A stretch of DNA of 64,000 bases from Paenibacillus sp. FSL K6-3182 (GCF_037976325.1 NZ_CP150265.1:4087501-4151500); one strand, 5' to 3'. Counted from the first letter of the stretch, positions 8,285 to 17,777 are shown. The notes: a model not told the origin generated them from the sequence alone. Translations and numbers: made by a program.

Positions 8285-9385
8285 TTAAGCAAGCAATTCT
8301 TTTAATCCTTTTGCGATTTCGTTCATACAATCTTCCGCTTGCGGATATAGCCCTATTTTGTCCATAAAAGCATGGTCAACACCGTTGTACCTGATCATCT
8401 TCGTCTTGACACCTGATCTAATTAATTTTCTGGCATAAGCCTCGCCTTCCAATCTCAGATAATCATATTCCGCTTCAATAATAAGGGTTGCTGGCAAACC
8501 GCTCAAATCGTCTGCTAACAACGGTGATACATAAGGATCGGTTACTTTAGTATTTCCATCCAAATAAATGTTCTCAAGCCCCGTAGAACTGCCTAATGCT
8601 CGTATGATTCCCTGAATAAGTTCGTGGTTGTGGTTAACGGTATACTCTTCCATATTCCATTCAAAATCATCGGTAGCAACGCCGCTCATGCTAACCGTAG
8701 GGTAGAGCAACGCCTGATATTTAATCATACCGGTTCCTAAATCCCTATCCATCAGAGAGCACACAGCTGACAAATTCCCGCCTGCACTGTCGCCTGCCAC
8801 TCCGATTTGTTCCGGGTTGACATTGATTTCAGCTGCATGCTCATATACCCATTTGACCGCATCAAAACAATCGGTAAGTCCGGCAGGATAAGGATTCTCC
8901 GGCGCTAAGCGGTAGTCAACGTTCACCACAACGGCCCCTGCTTTTTCTGCCAAACACTTGCACGGGTTTTCAACACTATCTACAGAACCCCCGATAAAAC
9001 CTCCACCATGGAAAAACACAATTGCTGGCATAGGCCCGCTCTTTTGCGGCGAATAGATACGGATAGGAATCGGACCATCTTTGCCATCAATCGTTTTATG
9101 ATCTGTTTCAATTTCGGTAACGGTAACATCTACGTTTGGCCATCCCATCATAGCTCTGAGTTGACCGATGTTATCCGCAGCGAGTGAACCAAATTCCATC
9201 TTGGGTCCGGAAGCCATCGCCTTCAGCATATCCAAAGTAACATTCATCACCCTTGGGTCCAGATCCCCTTCTACATCGGAATCAGGAATTTTTTTAATGA
9301 CAATATCAAGCCCTTTATGCTTATTGACCTCAACTCGTTGTTCCATCAAAGAAACTAATTTTTTGTACTCTTCATCCATAACCAT
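8285..9385 (-). CDS. Alpha/beta hydrolase, HSL/family IV esterase
   Basis: A carboxylesterase of about 366 aa. It has the oxyanion motif HGGGFIGG, nucleophile motif GDSAGG, an acid region (EAEYDYLRLEGEAYA) and the catalytic His in VDHAFMDK. An N-terminal helical cap of about 100 residues precedes the fold. The frame stays open to 9451, but the ATG at 9385 (MVMDEEY) is preferred because a GGGAG ribosome site lies upstream. There is no signal peptide, so it is cytoplasmic. A consensus cre site lies upstream. The divergent IclR gene may regulate it. Confidence 0.88.
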   Translation of the reverse strand: MVMDEEYKKLVSLMEQRVEVNKHKGLDIVIKKIPDSDVEGDLDPRVMNVTLDMLKAMASGPKMEFGSLAADNIGQLRAMMGWPNVDVTVTEIETDHKTIDGKDGPIPIRIYSPQKSGPMPAIVFFHGGGFIGGSVDSVENPCKCLAEKAGAVVVNVDYRLAPENPYPAGLTDCFDAVKWVYEHAAEINVNPEQIGVAGDSAGGNLSAVCSLMDRDLGTGMIKYQALLYPTVSMSGVATDDFEWNMEEYTVNHNHELIQGIIRALGSSTGLENIYLDGNTKVTDPYVSPLLADDLSGLPATLIIEAEYDYLRLEGEAYARKLIRSGVKTKMIRYNGVDHAFMDKIGLYPQAEDCMNEIAKGLKELLA

Positions 9386-9458
9386 GATTTGTTCAGCTCC
9401 CTTTTCTTGTTTACTTTTATCAGGCCGTTCATTCAAACGTTCGTTCCACACGCAAATT

Positions 9459-9472
9459 TGTAAGCGTTATCA
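9459..9472. promoter_or_regulatory. cre (CcpA) site upstream of the esterase
   Basis: TGTAAGCGTTATCA matches the consensus TGNAARCGNWWNCA at every position. It lies about 75 bp upstream of the esterase start, in the divergent region shared with the IclR gene. Confidence 0.6.
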
Positions 9473-9648
9473 AATCATGATTGAGTCTGATTGCAAAATC
9501 AAAAATGTTCCACTTGTCAACTACTCCTCCTTCTAAAAAACTTGATTGGATAAGAGCTCTTATGTATGTATAATAATAGGCAAAGTCGACGCAAACAATG
9601 TAATTGTTCCTGTATACGGAATTATTAAATTAAAATATACATCGGAGA

Positions 9649-10437
9649 ATGGGGTTTCAACTCGTGCCGAATACAAATCCGCAGACGCTCTCTTCTGTTA
9701 AAAACGCACTACGTTTATTAAAATTGTTTACTGTGCAAACGCCTGATAAAAGACTAACGGAACTGGCCAAAGAATTAGGTCTAGGTAAAAGCACAACCAG
9801 CCGCCTGCTGTCTACCTTGCTGAGCGAAGGTTTTGTTTTTCAAGATCCAGTTTCTCATAAATACAGACTTGGCCAACGCATCGTATCGTTATATCATGTT
9901 ATGGTTATGTCCTTTGAGGACTTAGCTGAAGCAGCAAGCCCCTTCATTGAGCGTCTCGCGCAAGAAACCTCCGAAGCACTCCGAATAGCTGTATTGGAGG
10001 AAAATGAAGTAGCTTATATTTATCAAAGAGAGGGTTCAAGTAAAGAAGACATTGGTTCTTTTGTGGGAGGGAGAAATCCGTTACATTGCACGAGTTCCGG
10101 AAAAATGCTTTTAGCCTTTCAAAATGAGCTTGATATGAACAAAATGTTGAACCAACCTCTTAGCAAGTTTACTTCAAAAACAATTACTGACCCCTCCCTG
10201 TTGAAAGAGGAACTGAAACGTATTCGGAAACAGGATTATTGCGTCGTAATTGGGGAATTCAACGAAAACTTAGTTTCCATTTCATCTCCAATTCGAGACT
10301 CGAACGGTCAGGTTATTTCCGCTCTTACTTTAATTAGCTCCATACATCGTATGGATGAAAATCGAATCATTTCCTATACGAATAAAGTCTTAAAAACGGC
10401 TAAAGAAATTTCACGGCAGTTTGGTTACTTGAAATAA
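9649..10437 (+). CDS. IclR family transcriptional regulator
   Basis: A 262-aa IclR protein. The N-terminal winged helix (SSVKNALRLLKLFTVQTPDKRLTELAKELGLGKSTTSRLLSTL) is followed by the GAF-like effector domain (HCTSSGKMLLAF, then SISSPIRDSNGQVISALTLI), a complete family architecture. The start is uncertain: ATG at 9649 has a GGAG only 1 nt away, whereas a GTG at 9664 has GGGG at a normal distance and gives an N-terminus closer to the family. It is divergent from the esterase gene, which is a candidate target. Confidence 0.9.
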   Translation: MGFQLVPNTNPQTLSSVKNALRLLKLFTVQTPDKRLTELAKELGLGKSTTSRLLSTLLSEGFVFQDPVSHKYRLGQRIVSLYHVMVMSFEDLAEAASPFIERLAQETSEALRIAVLEENEVAYIYQREGSSKEDIGSFVGGRNPLHCTSSGKMLLAFQNELDMNKMLNQPLSKFTSKTITDPSLLKEELKRIRKQDYCVVIGEFNENLVSISSPIRDSNGQVISALTLISSIHRMDENRIISYTNKVLKTAKEISRQFGYLK

Positions 10438-10455
10438 TCACAGCATCGCTTTGTA

Positions 10456-11631
10456 TTATTTCGAAGGGTCTTTATGGTTTGTAACAGAATACTTTTCAGA
10501 ACTCGAATGCACAATATTCAAGTCAATTTTGACTTCATTAATTGGATTTTCTTTTAACAGCAGTTCCCCTGCCGGAGAGCTGGCTTTCCACTGGCGGTAA
10601 TGGTGTCGATATAAATCATGCTCAAGATTTAAGACATCTGTCTTCGTCTCTTTTCCTGTTCGGAATAAATCAACAATTTCTTGATCGATTGTTTTTTTCG
10701 TCTCGTCAGTTAATTTCTTCAGCCCAAGAAAGCTGTTCTTGGTCTGGCTTACGATATAAGCTTTCGCTTTAATCTCAATATTATATTTAGGTTTTCCTTC
10801 CGCACTTACAAGCTTCAACTTGGTTTTAGGATTTTCAACAACAATTTGAACGGTTTCCTGCGTATTTTTAGGTACAGATACACCTGCACGAATTGTACCC
10901 TGCTGCATCCAGCGCAGTCCGGACAATTTTTTTAATGGGATGTAGCTTTGATAAGCTTCGTTTTTGAGAAATATAGCCCCATCAATCATCAGTTTGGGCT
11001 CGTTTTGGTTTTTTTCCTTCCATTGCTTGTTGTTTACAGCTAGTACTGGAATACAAGAAGTATAGCCAGGTTCATATATCTCTCCGATTAATCGGTGGAG
11101 CTTAATCGGTTTTATAGTAGAGCTTTGAGCATAAATTCCTTCCGGTTCATGGAGAATGGTGCTCAGCGGAGACTGTCCTAGAAAACCACCTGTGCTGAGA
11201 ATATCCTTTACCGATTCTCTTGTCCCGAATACCCAAGGTGTTAAACGAAATTCATAATATCGAACAATACTATCGTAGATTTCCCCAAATCCTCTTATGA
11301 AAGCCGCTTCGCTCACGATAACAGAAGTCAAATGCCCCCAATAAATTCGTTCTTGTGCGGTTTGATATAGGGCAAAGAAGGACTCTTCAAAAGAGCTTCC
11401 TACCCCCTCGCCCACCCAAATTTTCGCTGTTTGCATCTTTCCTTCAGTCGATTTAGAGATCGATTGAAAATCAACAAACTGGATATAACCGTGATATTTT
11501 CCATCCTTGTAATCCACGCCAATTGCCGATGCATAATTCAATTTCTCAATATCCTTAACATCTGAAGCACAACCTGAGATACATAGCGTGAGGACTATCA
11601 GAACAAAAGTCAATCGAAAATTACGCATCAT
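10456..11631 (-). CDS. Ger(x)C family spore germination lipoprotein
   Basis: C subunit of a GerA-type nutrient germinant receptor: a lipoprotein (signal peptide ending LCISGC) of about 391 aa with the family's three-domain extracellular region. Recognisable segments are LNYASAIGVDYKDGKYHGYIQFVDFQ and GHLTSVIVSEA near the N-terminus. It is last in a B-A-C operon. The GTG at 11640 overlaps the gerA stop, but AAGGTGAG upstream of the ATG at 11631 (or 11628) favours a slightly later start. Confidence 0.92.
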   Translation of the reverse strand: MMRNFRLTFVLIVLTLCISGCASDVKDIEKLNYASAIGVDYKDGKYHGYIQFVDFQSISKSTEGKMQTAKIWVGEGVGSSFEESFFALYQTAQERIYWGHLTSVIVSEAAFIRGFGEIYDSIVRYYEFRLTPWVFGTRESVKDILSTGGFLGQSPLSTILHEPEGIYAQSSTIKPIKLHRLIGEIYEPGYTSCIPVLAVNNKQWKEKNQNEPKLMIDGAIFLKNEAYQSYIPLKKLSGLRWMQQGTIRAGVSVPKNTQETVQIVVENPKTKLKLVSAEGKPKYNIEIKAKAYIVSQTKNSFLGLKKLTDETKKTIDQEIVDLFRTGKETKTDVLNLEHDLYRHHYRQWKASSPAGELLLKENPINEVKIDLNIVHSSSEKYSVTNHKDPSK

Positions 11632-11636
11632 TTCTC

Positions 11637-13115
11637 TCACCTTTTCCTTTTGTTTAACATCGCCGAAGAGAAACGTGACCTTCTGAATGGATCAGCAAGC
11701 AACGCAGATAACCAGTCTTTCATTCGCAAGGAGGATACCGGTTCTAGATAGGAAAGCCCAAACGAATCGAGCCTGCATAAATAGATCAGAATCAGAAACA
11801 TGCACAGAAAGAAACCGTAAATGCCAAGCATAGAGGAAATCAGCAAAATAAAAAGTCTGAGCAAGCTGACTGTTCCTGACAACGACTGATTGACCAAACT
11901 AAATGTAGCTACCACCGAAATAGCAATAACAACAAGCAATGTCGGTGAAGCAAGTCCAGCCTTTATTAACGAGTCTCCAATAATTAAACCGCCGACGATT
12001 CCGATGGTTTGTCCAACAGCTTTAGGCAGCCGAACGCCAGCTTCTCTAAGCAATTCAAATTGAAATAACAGCAGCAATGCTTCAAGGAAAGAAGGCATAG
12101 GAACACCTTCACGAGATATGACTACTGTTGATAATAAGGAAAAAGGGATTTGATCCAGATTTACGGTCGCAATGGCAATCCAGAAGCCAGGTAAAAAAAT
12201 ACTGAGGACGAGCCCCATTATGCGAAGGGTTCGTTGGAGCATGACATAAAAATATGGGAAATGGACATCCTCAGGTGATTTTAATAACTCAAAAAAGTTG
12301 CTCGGTCCGATCAGTACCATGGGTGATCCGTCTACTACAATGATAAATCTCCCCCGCAGAAGGGTTTCAATAACAAAATCAGGGCGACCAATATAATCAA
12401 TTAATGGAAACAGCGAGAAGGTTCGATCCGATAACCATTGCTCCAACTGCCCACTGCTTACCACACTTTCCAAATCAATGTTACTCAATCGTTTACGTGC
12501 TTCGGCTATCATTTCCGGGTTCGCTTTATGACTAAGATAAAGCAGAGATACTTCGGTTTTGCTAATGTTCCCAATGACGAACTGCTCACTGAACAATAAA
12601 CCCGTTTGCATCCGTTTCCGAATGAGTGAGATATTCGTAAACAAATCTTCCGTGAAGGCGTCTTTTGGCCCCTTAATTGAAATTTCTGTATTCGATTCCT
12701 GCAACGACCGCTGTGGAATCTTAGAAATGTGAACAACCCAAAAGTCCACTGCTCCTTCACAATATATAATCAAGCTGCCGCAAAATAAATGAGACACCAT
12801 ATCTTCAGCTGTCGTTTTTATTGCGAATAAGGGTAATTCGTCCACTTGAGCCTGTACTTCATCCGTACCGCATAACATGGCGTTAATATACTGGCACATG
12901 CGGGTGAAATAGATGTTCAACTCCGTTTTATCAACCATTCCTTCACAATAAAATGCCGTCAGCTTATCCTGCATCTCCAGTTGCGGCAATGGGGGAAATT
13001 GCACATCTGAGTAATTGGAGAATACATCTATCAATTGGCTCTTCCTTAGGCTTCCACTTTGCAGGCTAGTTTCTAGATCAACAAAAAGCTTTGATTCTTC
13101 AAGCAGCTGATTCAT
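11637..13115 (-). CDS. GerA family spore germination protein (A subunit)
   Basis: A 492-aa A subunit of a germinant receptor: a large N-terminal cytoplasmic domain (about 1-240), then an integral membrane domain of about five helices (MLQRTLRIMGLVLSIFLPGFWIA, QTIGIVGGLIIGDSLIKAGL) and a short basic tail. The ATG at 13115 (MNQLLEES) overlaps the gerB stop by 4 bp and has an AGAGGAAG ribosome site, so the longer open frame to 13187 is not used. It resides in the spore inner membrane. Confidence 0.93.
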   Translation of the reverse strand: MNQLLEESKLFVDLETSLQSGSLRKSQLIDVFSNYSDVQFPPLPQLEMQDKLTAFYCEGMVDKTELNIYFTRMCQYINAMLCGTDEVQAQVDELPLFAIKTTAEDMVSHLFCGSLIIYCEGAVDFWVVHISKIPQRSLQESNTEISIKGPKDAFTEDLFTNISLIRKRMQTGLLFSEQFVIGNISKTEVSLLYLSHKANPEMIAEARKRLSNIDLESVVSSGQLEQWLSDRTFSLFPLIDYIGRPDFVIETLLRGRFIIVVDGSPMVLIGPSNFFELLKSPEDVHFPYFYVMLQRTLRIMGLVLSIFLPGFWIAIATVNLDQIPFSLLSTVVISREGVPMPSFLEALLLLFQFELLREAGVRLPKAVGQTIGIVGGLIIGDSLIKAGLASPTLLVVIAISVVATFSLVNQSLSGTVSLLRLFILLISSMLGIYGFFLCMFLILIYLCRLDSFGLSYLEPVSSLRMKDWLSALLADPFRRSRFSSAMLNKRKR

Positions 13116-14194
13116 TGGGCTTCCTCTCTTCGATGTGGCATATAGGTGATCATAAAGAGTATCGCCGTTATGGCTACTCCAAACCACAGTGAATAGCTAT
13201 AGAAGTAGCGCTGAATGAACGCCTGCATGCTAATATCACTAATCATTAATAGCGAAGGTATAGAAATGACAACTGTTATGCAAATCATAATCGTTTTTGA
13301 ATATTTCTCAGAACCACGTCCAATAAGTTGAGCTAAAAAATAGATGATAAGGGCCGTTCTCACGATACTTCCGGCCATTAATTGAAAAGCTGCAAAAAAG
13401 TCTACATGCGAAATATGTCTTCCGATCATCACCAGCCTCCACTGTTCAAAAGCGGGAAACCGAAAATTTTCAGCCTGGATCGGCCCAAAGGAAGCTAAAG
13501 ATCCTATAGTAGGTCCCATGATCAATCCCACTAATAAGGTAAGCAGCACAAAAACGGTGCTATAATTCAAAGGTTTCTTCAATTTATGCTGTAATAGAAG
13601 CAGCACCATGAGGTCTATGCTCCCTCCAAAAACGACCACTATTCCTCTCAGATCTGGACCTATTCCTTCTGTCAAAATGGGTTGCAGCATGCCGTAATCT
13701 TTGCTGTTCTTTGTCATAATAGCTACGCCGATTCCCAATATCCAAACGACAGGCAATAATACGGTAGACATATATACGATGGTTTTGAGTCCCCCTCTAG
13801 CAGCGCAGTAAGCCAAGAAAATAAAGCTGAGGATAACGATAGCACTCGGTGTTCTCGGGAGGAAATAAATATTGACGTTTTTTGTTGTATCAAAAACAAT
13901 CATCATGCCGGCTACCAGTAAATATAGAGCGAATCCACCGCCAATGACATTAAAACCGATTTTTCCGATTCGGCCTTCAATCCAGCTTTGAAACGATAAA
14001 GTACTCATCGATTTTAAAATCCAATATAAGATCAGGCTCCAAACAATCAATCCAGCATAAGCAAGCAGAATACTAATCCAGGCATCGCGTCCCGCTGCTT
14101 TTAACAGATGCGGAATGATTAGTACATGATTCGATATTCCGAGCGATAACAACAATAAAAAAATGATTTGAAGTCTAGAAAAGGATACTTCCAC
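13112..14194 (-). CDS. GerB family spore germination permease (B subunit)
   Basis: A 360-aa APC-like membrane protein with about ten TM helices, first gene of the germination operon. The N-terminus SFSRLQIIFLLLLSLGISNHVLIIPHLLKAAGRDAWISILLA is typical of GerB/endospore permeases that bind the germinant. Start codon GTG (14194) follows a perfect GGAGGTG. The operon order B-A-C differs from the textbook A-B-C order of gerA in Bacillus subtilis. Confidence 0.92.
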   Translation of the reverse strand: MEVSFSRLQIIFLLLLSLGISNHVLIIPHLLKAAGRDAWISILLAYAGLIVWSLILYWILKSMSTLSFQSWIEGRIGKIGFNVIGGGFALYLLVAGMMIVFDTTKNVNIYFLPRTPSAIVILSFIFLAYCAARGGLKTIVYMSTVLLPVVWILGIGVAIMTKNSKDYGMLQPILTEGIGPDLRGIVVVFGGSIDLMVLLLLQHKLKKPLNYSTVFVLLTLLVGLIMGPTIGSLASFGPIQAENFRFPAFEQWRLVMIGRHISHVDFFAAFQLMAGSIVRTALIIYFLAQLIGRGSEKYSKTIMICITVVISIPSLLMISDISMQAFIQRYFYSYSLWFGVAITAILFMITYMPHRREEAQ

Positions 14195-14233
14195 TGTTAT
14201 TCACCTCCATTTTCCGGACAATATTTCATTTGG

Positions 14234-14263
14234 TATAATTACCCTCGAAGCGCCCAATTATGC
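14234..14263 (-). promoter_or_regulatory. Possible sigma-G promoter of the gerBAC operon
   Basis: On the minus strand GCATA (-35 like, consensus GMATR) is followed after 18 bp by AATTATA (-10 like, consensus CATNHTA, one mismatch). It ends about 40 bp before the GerB start. Forespore expression fits the known biology of germination receptors. Confidence 0.45.
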
Positions 14264-14334
14264 ATGGAGATGGAGCTTTATCCCATTTCACATCAATTGA
14301 CTAATAATATGAATGCACGATTTAAATGAAATGT

Positions 14335-14363
14335 AAAAAAGCATGCTGCATTACGCAGCATGC
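14335..14363 (-). terminator. Rho-independent terminator of the old yellow enzyme gene
   Basis: A 9-bp perfect stem (GCATGCTGC / GCAGCATGC, loop ATTAC) is followed on the minus strand by six T residues. Confidence 0.9.
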
Positions 14364-14408
14364 TTACTCACCTATTATTTCCACCTGAAAGTCGATTAAT
14401 ATCCTGAC

Positions 14409-15449
14409 TTAATTTAGTGTTTTTAATGCCTCTGAAGTAAATGGAATCAGCTCGTCTGTCCGGCCGTCCCTGATTTTGGCTGCCCAAGCCGGATCAACCA
14501 ATAGCGCTCGGCCGATGGCTACCATGTCGAACTCTTCACGCTCGAGCCTTTGAATCAATCCTTCAAGCCCGACGTTAGCGGCACCCTTTCCTTCTTGGAA
14601 AAGGCTAATGAAGTCGCCATCAAGACCAACAGATCCAACGGTAATCGTTGGTTTGCCTGTAAGCTTTTTGACCCATCCGGCAAAATTAAGATCAGAGCCT
14701 TCGAATTCAGGCTCCCAGAAACGGCGAGTGGAACAATGGAATATATCTACGCCTGCCTCAACGAGCGGGGCGAGGAACTGTTCCAGCAGTTCCGGGGTTT
14801 CTGCTATTTTTGCTGTGTATTCATTCGATTTCCATTGGGATAATCGCAGAACGATGGGGAATTCTGCTCCGACTGCCAGGCGGCAAGCTTTGACAACCTC
14901 TACCGCAAAGGTAGTGCGTGCCAGCATGTCCCCGCCATAACGATCCGTGCGCGGGTTAGTCTTCTCCCAAAGGAATTGATCAATTAAATATCCATGCGCG
15001 CCGTGCAGCTCAATGCCATCGAATCCTATCCGCTTGGCTTCCAGCGCTGAATGTGCGAACGATTGGACGATATCTGCAATTTCTGCTTCCGTATAATCGC
15101 CAACATGTCCGCGTGCTCCCATATGCCAAATTTGCGGAATAATCTTACCGCCTGCTTCATGTACTTCAGACACCACATTTGCCCAGCCATTTAAGGCTGC
15201 TTCGCCGTAAAAATGGGGAATGTTCTGCTGATTGGAAGCATCCGGGTGATTGATTATGGTTCCTTCAGTCACAATCAGACCTACACCGTTCTCTGCTCTG
15301 TGACGATAGTAGGAAGCTACATTTGCACCTGGCACGCCGTTAGGTGAAAATTGACGGGTCATCGGTGCCATGACGATTCGATTAGCTAATTCCAAATTTC
15401 CTAACTTGAAAGGTTTAAACAGCGGTTCTACGGTTTGAGTATAGTTCAT
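14409..15449 (-). CDS. NADH:flavin oxidoreductase / old yellow enzyme family
   Basis: A 346-aa FMN-dependent ene-reductase. Visible family motifs: LFKPFKLGNLELANRIVMAPMTR at the N-terminus, the AKRIGFDGIELHGAHGYLIDQFLWEKTNPRTDRYGG block with the substrate-site His, and the C-terminal FDMVAIGRALLVDPAWAAKI phosphate-binding segment. ATG at 15449 is chosen because GGAGG lies 5 nt upstream; the TTG at 15461 would swallow the ribosome site. Such enzymes reduce electrophilic alkenes, quinones or nitro compounds. The TetR gene upstream on the same strand probably controls it, as in nemRA-like pairs. Confidence 0.92.
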   Translation of the reverse strand: MNYTQTVEPLFKPFKLGNLELANRIVMAPMTRQFSPNGVPGANVASYYRHRAENGVGLIVTEGTIINHPDASNQQNIPHFYGEAALNGWANVVSEVHEAGGKIIPQIWHMGARGHVGDYTEAEIADIVQSFAHSALEAKRIGFDGIELHGAHGYLIDQFLWEKTNPRTDRYGGDMLARTTFAVEVVKACRLAVGAEFPIVLRLSQWKSNEYTAKIAETPELLEQFLAPLVEAGVDIFHCSTRRFWEPEFEGSDLNFAGWVKKLTGKPTITVGSVGLDGDFISLFQEGKGAANVGLEGLIQRLEREEFDMVAIGRALLVDPAWAAKIRDGRTDELIPFTSEALKTLN

Positions 15450-15612
15450 AATAGCCTCCAAAATTAATTTTATAATGTTTCGTAATATAACAGGCAGTCG
15501 CCTGCAGCAATCTGCGCGATTTTAATGTGAATGTTCATCCAAAGGGAATTACCTGCCCACCACCTCCTTAAGGTTGTAGTGTTTGTTTATCATCTGAATT
15601 CATTTCATATTC

Positions 15613-15628
15613 TTGACTCATCGGTCAA
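15613..15628. promoter_or_regulatory. Putative TetR operator before the old yellow enzyme gene
   Basis: TTGACTCATCGGTCAA is an imperfect dyad sharing its TTGACT and GTCAA ends with the core of the perfect palindrome upstream of the TetR gene (16234-16265). It lies about 165 bp upstream of the old yellow enzyme start, just past the TetR stop codon. Confidence 0.5.
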
Positions 15629-15645
15629 CATCTTAGCAAAAAAAA

Positions 15646-16221
15646 TCAAGGCAAAATCATTGCAAAAGATGTACGCAAGACCGCCTCGATTTGTTCACGA
15701 GCTGCGCCTGATTTCTCTAAAATTCTAGCGCCTGAAATAGCGTTGTTCAAATAAGCTGCAAGCTCTTTGCTGGAAAAACGGGAGGTGATCAATTGCTGCT
15801 GCTGACCGCTGCTCATGATTTTCTCTAGAACCTGTTCGGCTTCGAGGAACATGAGCTCGATTTCACGAGTGACCTGCTCGTCCTCTTTTCCGAACTCCAG
15901 AGACGAATTGACCATTAAGCATCCTCGGCACATGGCTTCATCGTTTAGAAGAGATCTGCGTAATGAGTCGAGCTTCTCTAGTGGAGAAATGTTCTGCTCC
16001 TCCAGCTCTTTCAGTAACGAAATGCTCTGTTCACGATAATGTGCTAAAGCCTTCAGGAACAAGGCTCTCTTGTCATGAAATACACAGTATAAGCTTTGCT
16101 TCTTGACTCCCGTCATACGGGTTAGATCCTCATAAGAGGTGGACTTAAACCCTTTGGACCAGAACACTTCCATGGACTGGTGCAAAACACGATCGACATC
16201 AAATTCTCTTGGTCTGCTCAT
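15646..16221 (-). CDS. TetR/AcrR family transcriptional regulator
   Basis: A 191-aa repressor with an N-terminal TetR helix-turn-helix (VLHQSMEVFWSKGFKSTSYEDLTRMTGVKKQSLYCVFHDKRALF) and an all-helical ligand domain resembling AcrR/NemR regulators (MCRGCLMVNSSLEFGKEDEQV). A Cys-rich MCRGC segment near residue 95 could sense electrophiles, as Cys residues do in NemR; that is inference. The start ATGAGCAGACC is close behind AAGG, with the large palindrome immediately upstream. The likely target is the downstream old yellow enzyme gene and itself. Confidence 0.9.
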   Translation of the reverse strand: MSRPREFDVDRVLHQSMEVFWSKGFKSTSYEDLTRMTGVKKQSLYCVFHDKRALFLKALAHYREQSISLLKELEEQNISPLEKLDSLRRSLLNDEAMCRGCLMVNSSLEFGKEDEQVTREIELMFLEAEQVLEKIMSSGQQQQLITSRFSSKELAAYLNNAISGARILEKSGAAREQIEAVLRTSFAMILP

Positions 16222-16233
16222 GAGATAACCTTA

Positions 16234-16265
16234 CCACGTTCTTGACTGTACAGTCAAGAACGTGG
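16234..16265. promoter_or_regulatory. 32-bp perfect palindrome, TetR operator and possible MFS terminator
   Basis: Sixteen bases from 16234 are perfectly reverse-complementary to the next sixteen; the core is TTGACTGTACAGTCAA. It sits 12 bp upstream of the TetR start and 24 bp after the stop of the upstream MFS gene, so it can be both an autoregulatory operator and a hairpin in the MFS transcript. Confidence 0.65.
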
Positions 16266-16289
16266 AAGGATGCTTAAAGTCATGCGTTT

Positions 16290-17744
16290 TTAGGCTGTTG
16301 CTCTTTTTGCTTTTTTCATAATGACGAGTCTCCAGCAAGTCAGCATTGCACATACTAAGCAGATGGCCGATGATGTCATGAATACGACATGCATGCCGGA
16401 TAGGAAAATAGCGGGTTGGCCTGGAATTAAGTCGGTTACCCGGTATCCGGCTTTGCTGCTCATTTCGTGAAACAAGATGGTAGTGGCAAGCGTAATACCG
16501 ACAACCATACCCACGTTGCGGACCAGTGAGTTGACACTGCCGGCAGAGCCGAGCTGTGTGCGTGGAACCTTGGACATAATAAGAGAATTGTTTGGCGGCT
16601 GAAATAAACCGCTGCCGATGCCGAGCATAGCGATCCAAACGCCCACGAGCACAACAGAGCTGCCGTCATGCAGGCGGGCTAGCCCAAACTGTGCGATGAC
16701 CATAACGATTAGCCCAGCGAAGGTGAGTGCCTCAGAGCCGATCTTATCCGATAATGCCCCACTTATCGGAGAGATGACGACCATGCAGATCGGGAATAAC
16801 ATAAGCAGGAACCCTGCATAGAAGGGGGAGAGCTCCAGCATATTCTGCGCATAGAAAGGTGCAATAATGTTAAAGCAGAAGTTAGCTACAAACACAAGGA
16901 ATCCGCAAAGAATACTGAGTGAAAACAAAGAATTTTTAAATAGCGAAAGCTGCAACAGCGGATGAGAACTGCGAAGCTCCACTCCTATAAAAGCGATAAA
17001 AGCAGCGCCTGCTACGATCAGTGATAAAATAATCAGGCTGTCTCCATACCCTAATTGCTGACCAAGCAGCAGTCCAGCAAACAGAGCGATAATGAACACG
17101 GCGAACAAAAGACTACCGGGAATATCGATTTTAGATTTTACCTTGATAAAGTCCGAAGGCAATACCTTCCATCCGAGGATAATGGCAATCAGTCCGATCG
17201 GAACGTTCACCCAGAAAATATATTCCCAGCCTAAGGTCGAGACAATAATGCCGCCCAAGCTAGGTCCCGCAATACTGCCTAACGAAACGAAGGTACCGAT
17301 CAACCCAATCGCTTTGCCCCTCTCAGTGGACGGGAAAATATCGGTGACAATGCCCTGGCTGTTGGCCATGGTCATCGAAGCCCCAATCGCCTGTATAACC
17401 CGTGAAGCGATGAGGAATGGTAGGGATGAGCTTAGTCCGCAAAGCAGTGATCCAAAAATGAAAACGACCATACCAATTTTGAAGATTTTTATTTTGCCAG
17501 CAATATCCCCCAGCTTTCCAAAGAAAAGTATGGCCGTGCAAATCGACATTAAATAGATGGTCGTCACCCACTCTACCTTCGCTAGAGGCAGATGCAGCTG
17601 CTTGACCAGCACAGGCAAAGCAATATTGACAATGCTGCCATCAAGCGTCGCCATAAAAGTGAATAAATTTAATACGATCAGGATCATCCAGCGTTTTTTC
17701 TGGATCGCCTCATCCTCTTGATAGGTTGCACCGATTGTACTCAT
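16290..17744 (-). CDS. MFS drug efflux transporter, DHA2 (EmrB/QacA) family
   Basis: A 484-aa major facilitator with about 14 TM helices. Signature parts are LDGSIVNIALPVLVKQLHL in TM1 (motif D1-like), GKLGDIAGKIKIFKIGMVVF (motif A) and the motif C-type segment GTFVSLGSIAGPSLGGIIVSTLGWEYIFWVNVPIG. The ATG at 17744 (MSTIGATYQ) has AGGTG upstream; the frame runs open to 17834 through the operator region, which is not coding. It is divergent from a MarR gene, with two operator-like dyads between them, so MarR repression is likely. Confidence 0.9.
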   Translation of the reverse strand: MSTIGATYQEDEAIQKKRWMILIVLNLFTFMATLDGSIVNIALPVLVKQLHLPLAKVEWVTTIYLMSICTAILFFGKLGDIAGKIKIFKIGMVVFIFGSLLCGLSSSLPFLIASRVIQAIGASMTMANSQGIVTDIFPSTERGKAIGLIGTFVSLGSIAGPSLGGIIVSTLGWEYIFWVNVPIGLIAIILGWKVLPSDFIKVKSKIDIPGSLLFAVFIIALFAGLLLGQQLGYGDSLIILSLIVAGAAFIAFIGVELRSSHPLLQLSLFKNSLFSLSILCGFLVFVANFCFNIIAPFYAQNMLELSPFYAGFLLMLFPICMVVISPISGALSDKIGSEALTFAGLIVMVIAQFGLARLHDGSSVVLVGVWIAMLGIGSGLFQPPNNSLIMSKVPRTQLGSAGSVNSLVRNVGMVVGITLATTILFHEMSSKAGYRVTDLIPGQPAIFLSGMHVVFMTSSAICLVCAMLTCWRLVIMKKAKRATA

Positions 17745-17777
17745 ACCTAGCACCTCATGCCTCTTTATTGATATATA

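Noticed and set aside
17092..17556. 154-codon plus-strand frame over the DHA2 MFS gene
   Set aside because: Antisense to a clear MFS gene; Pro/Ile-rich composition typical of complement reading.
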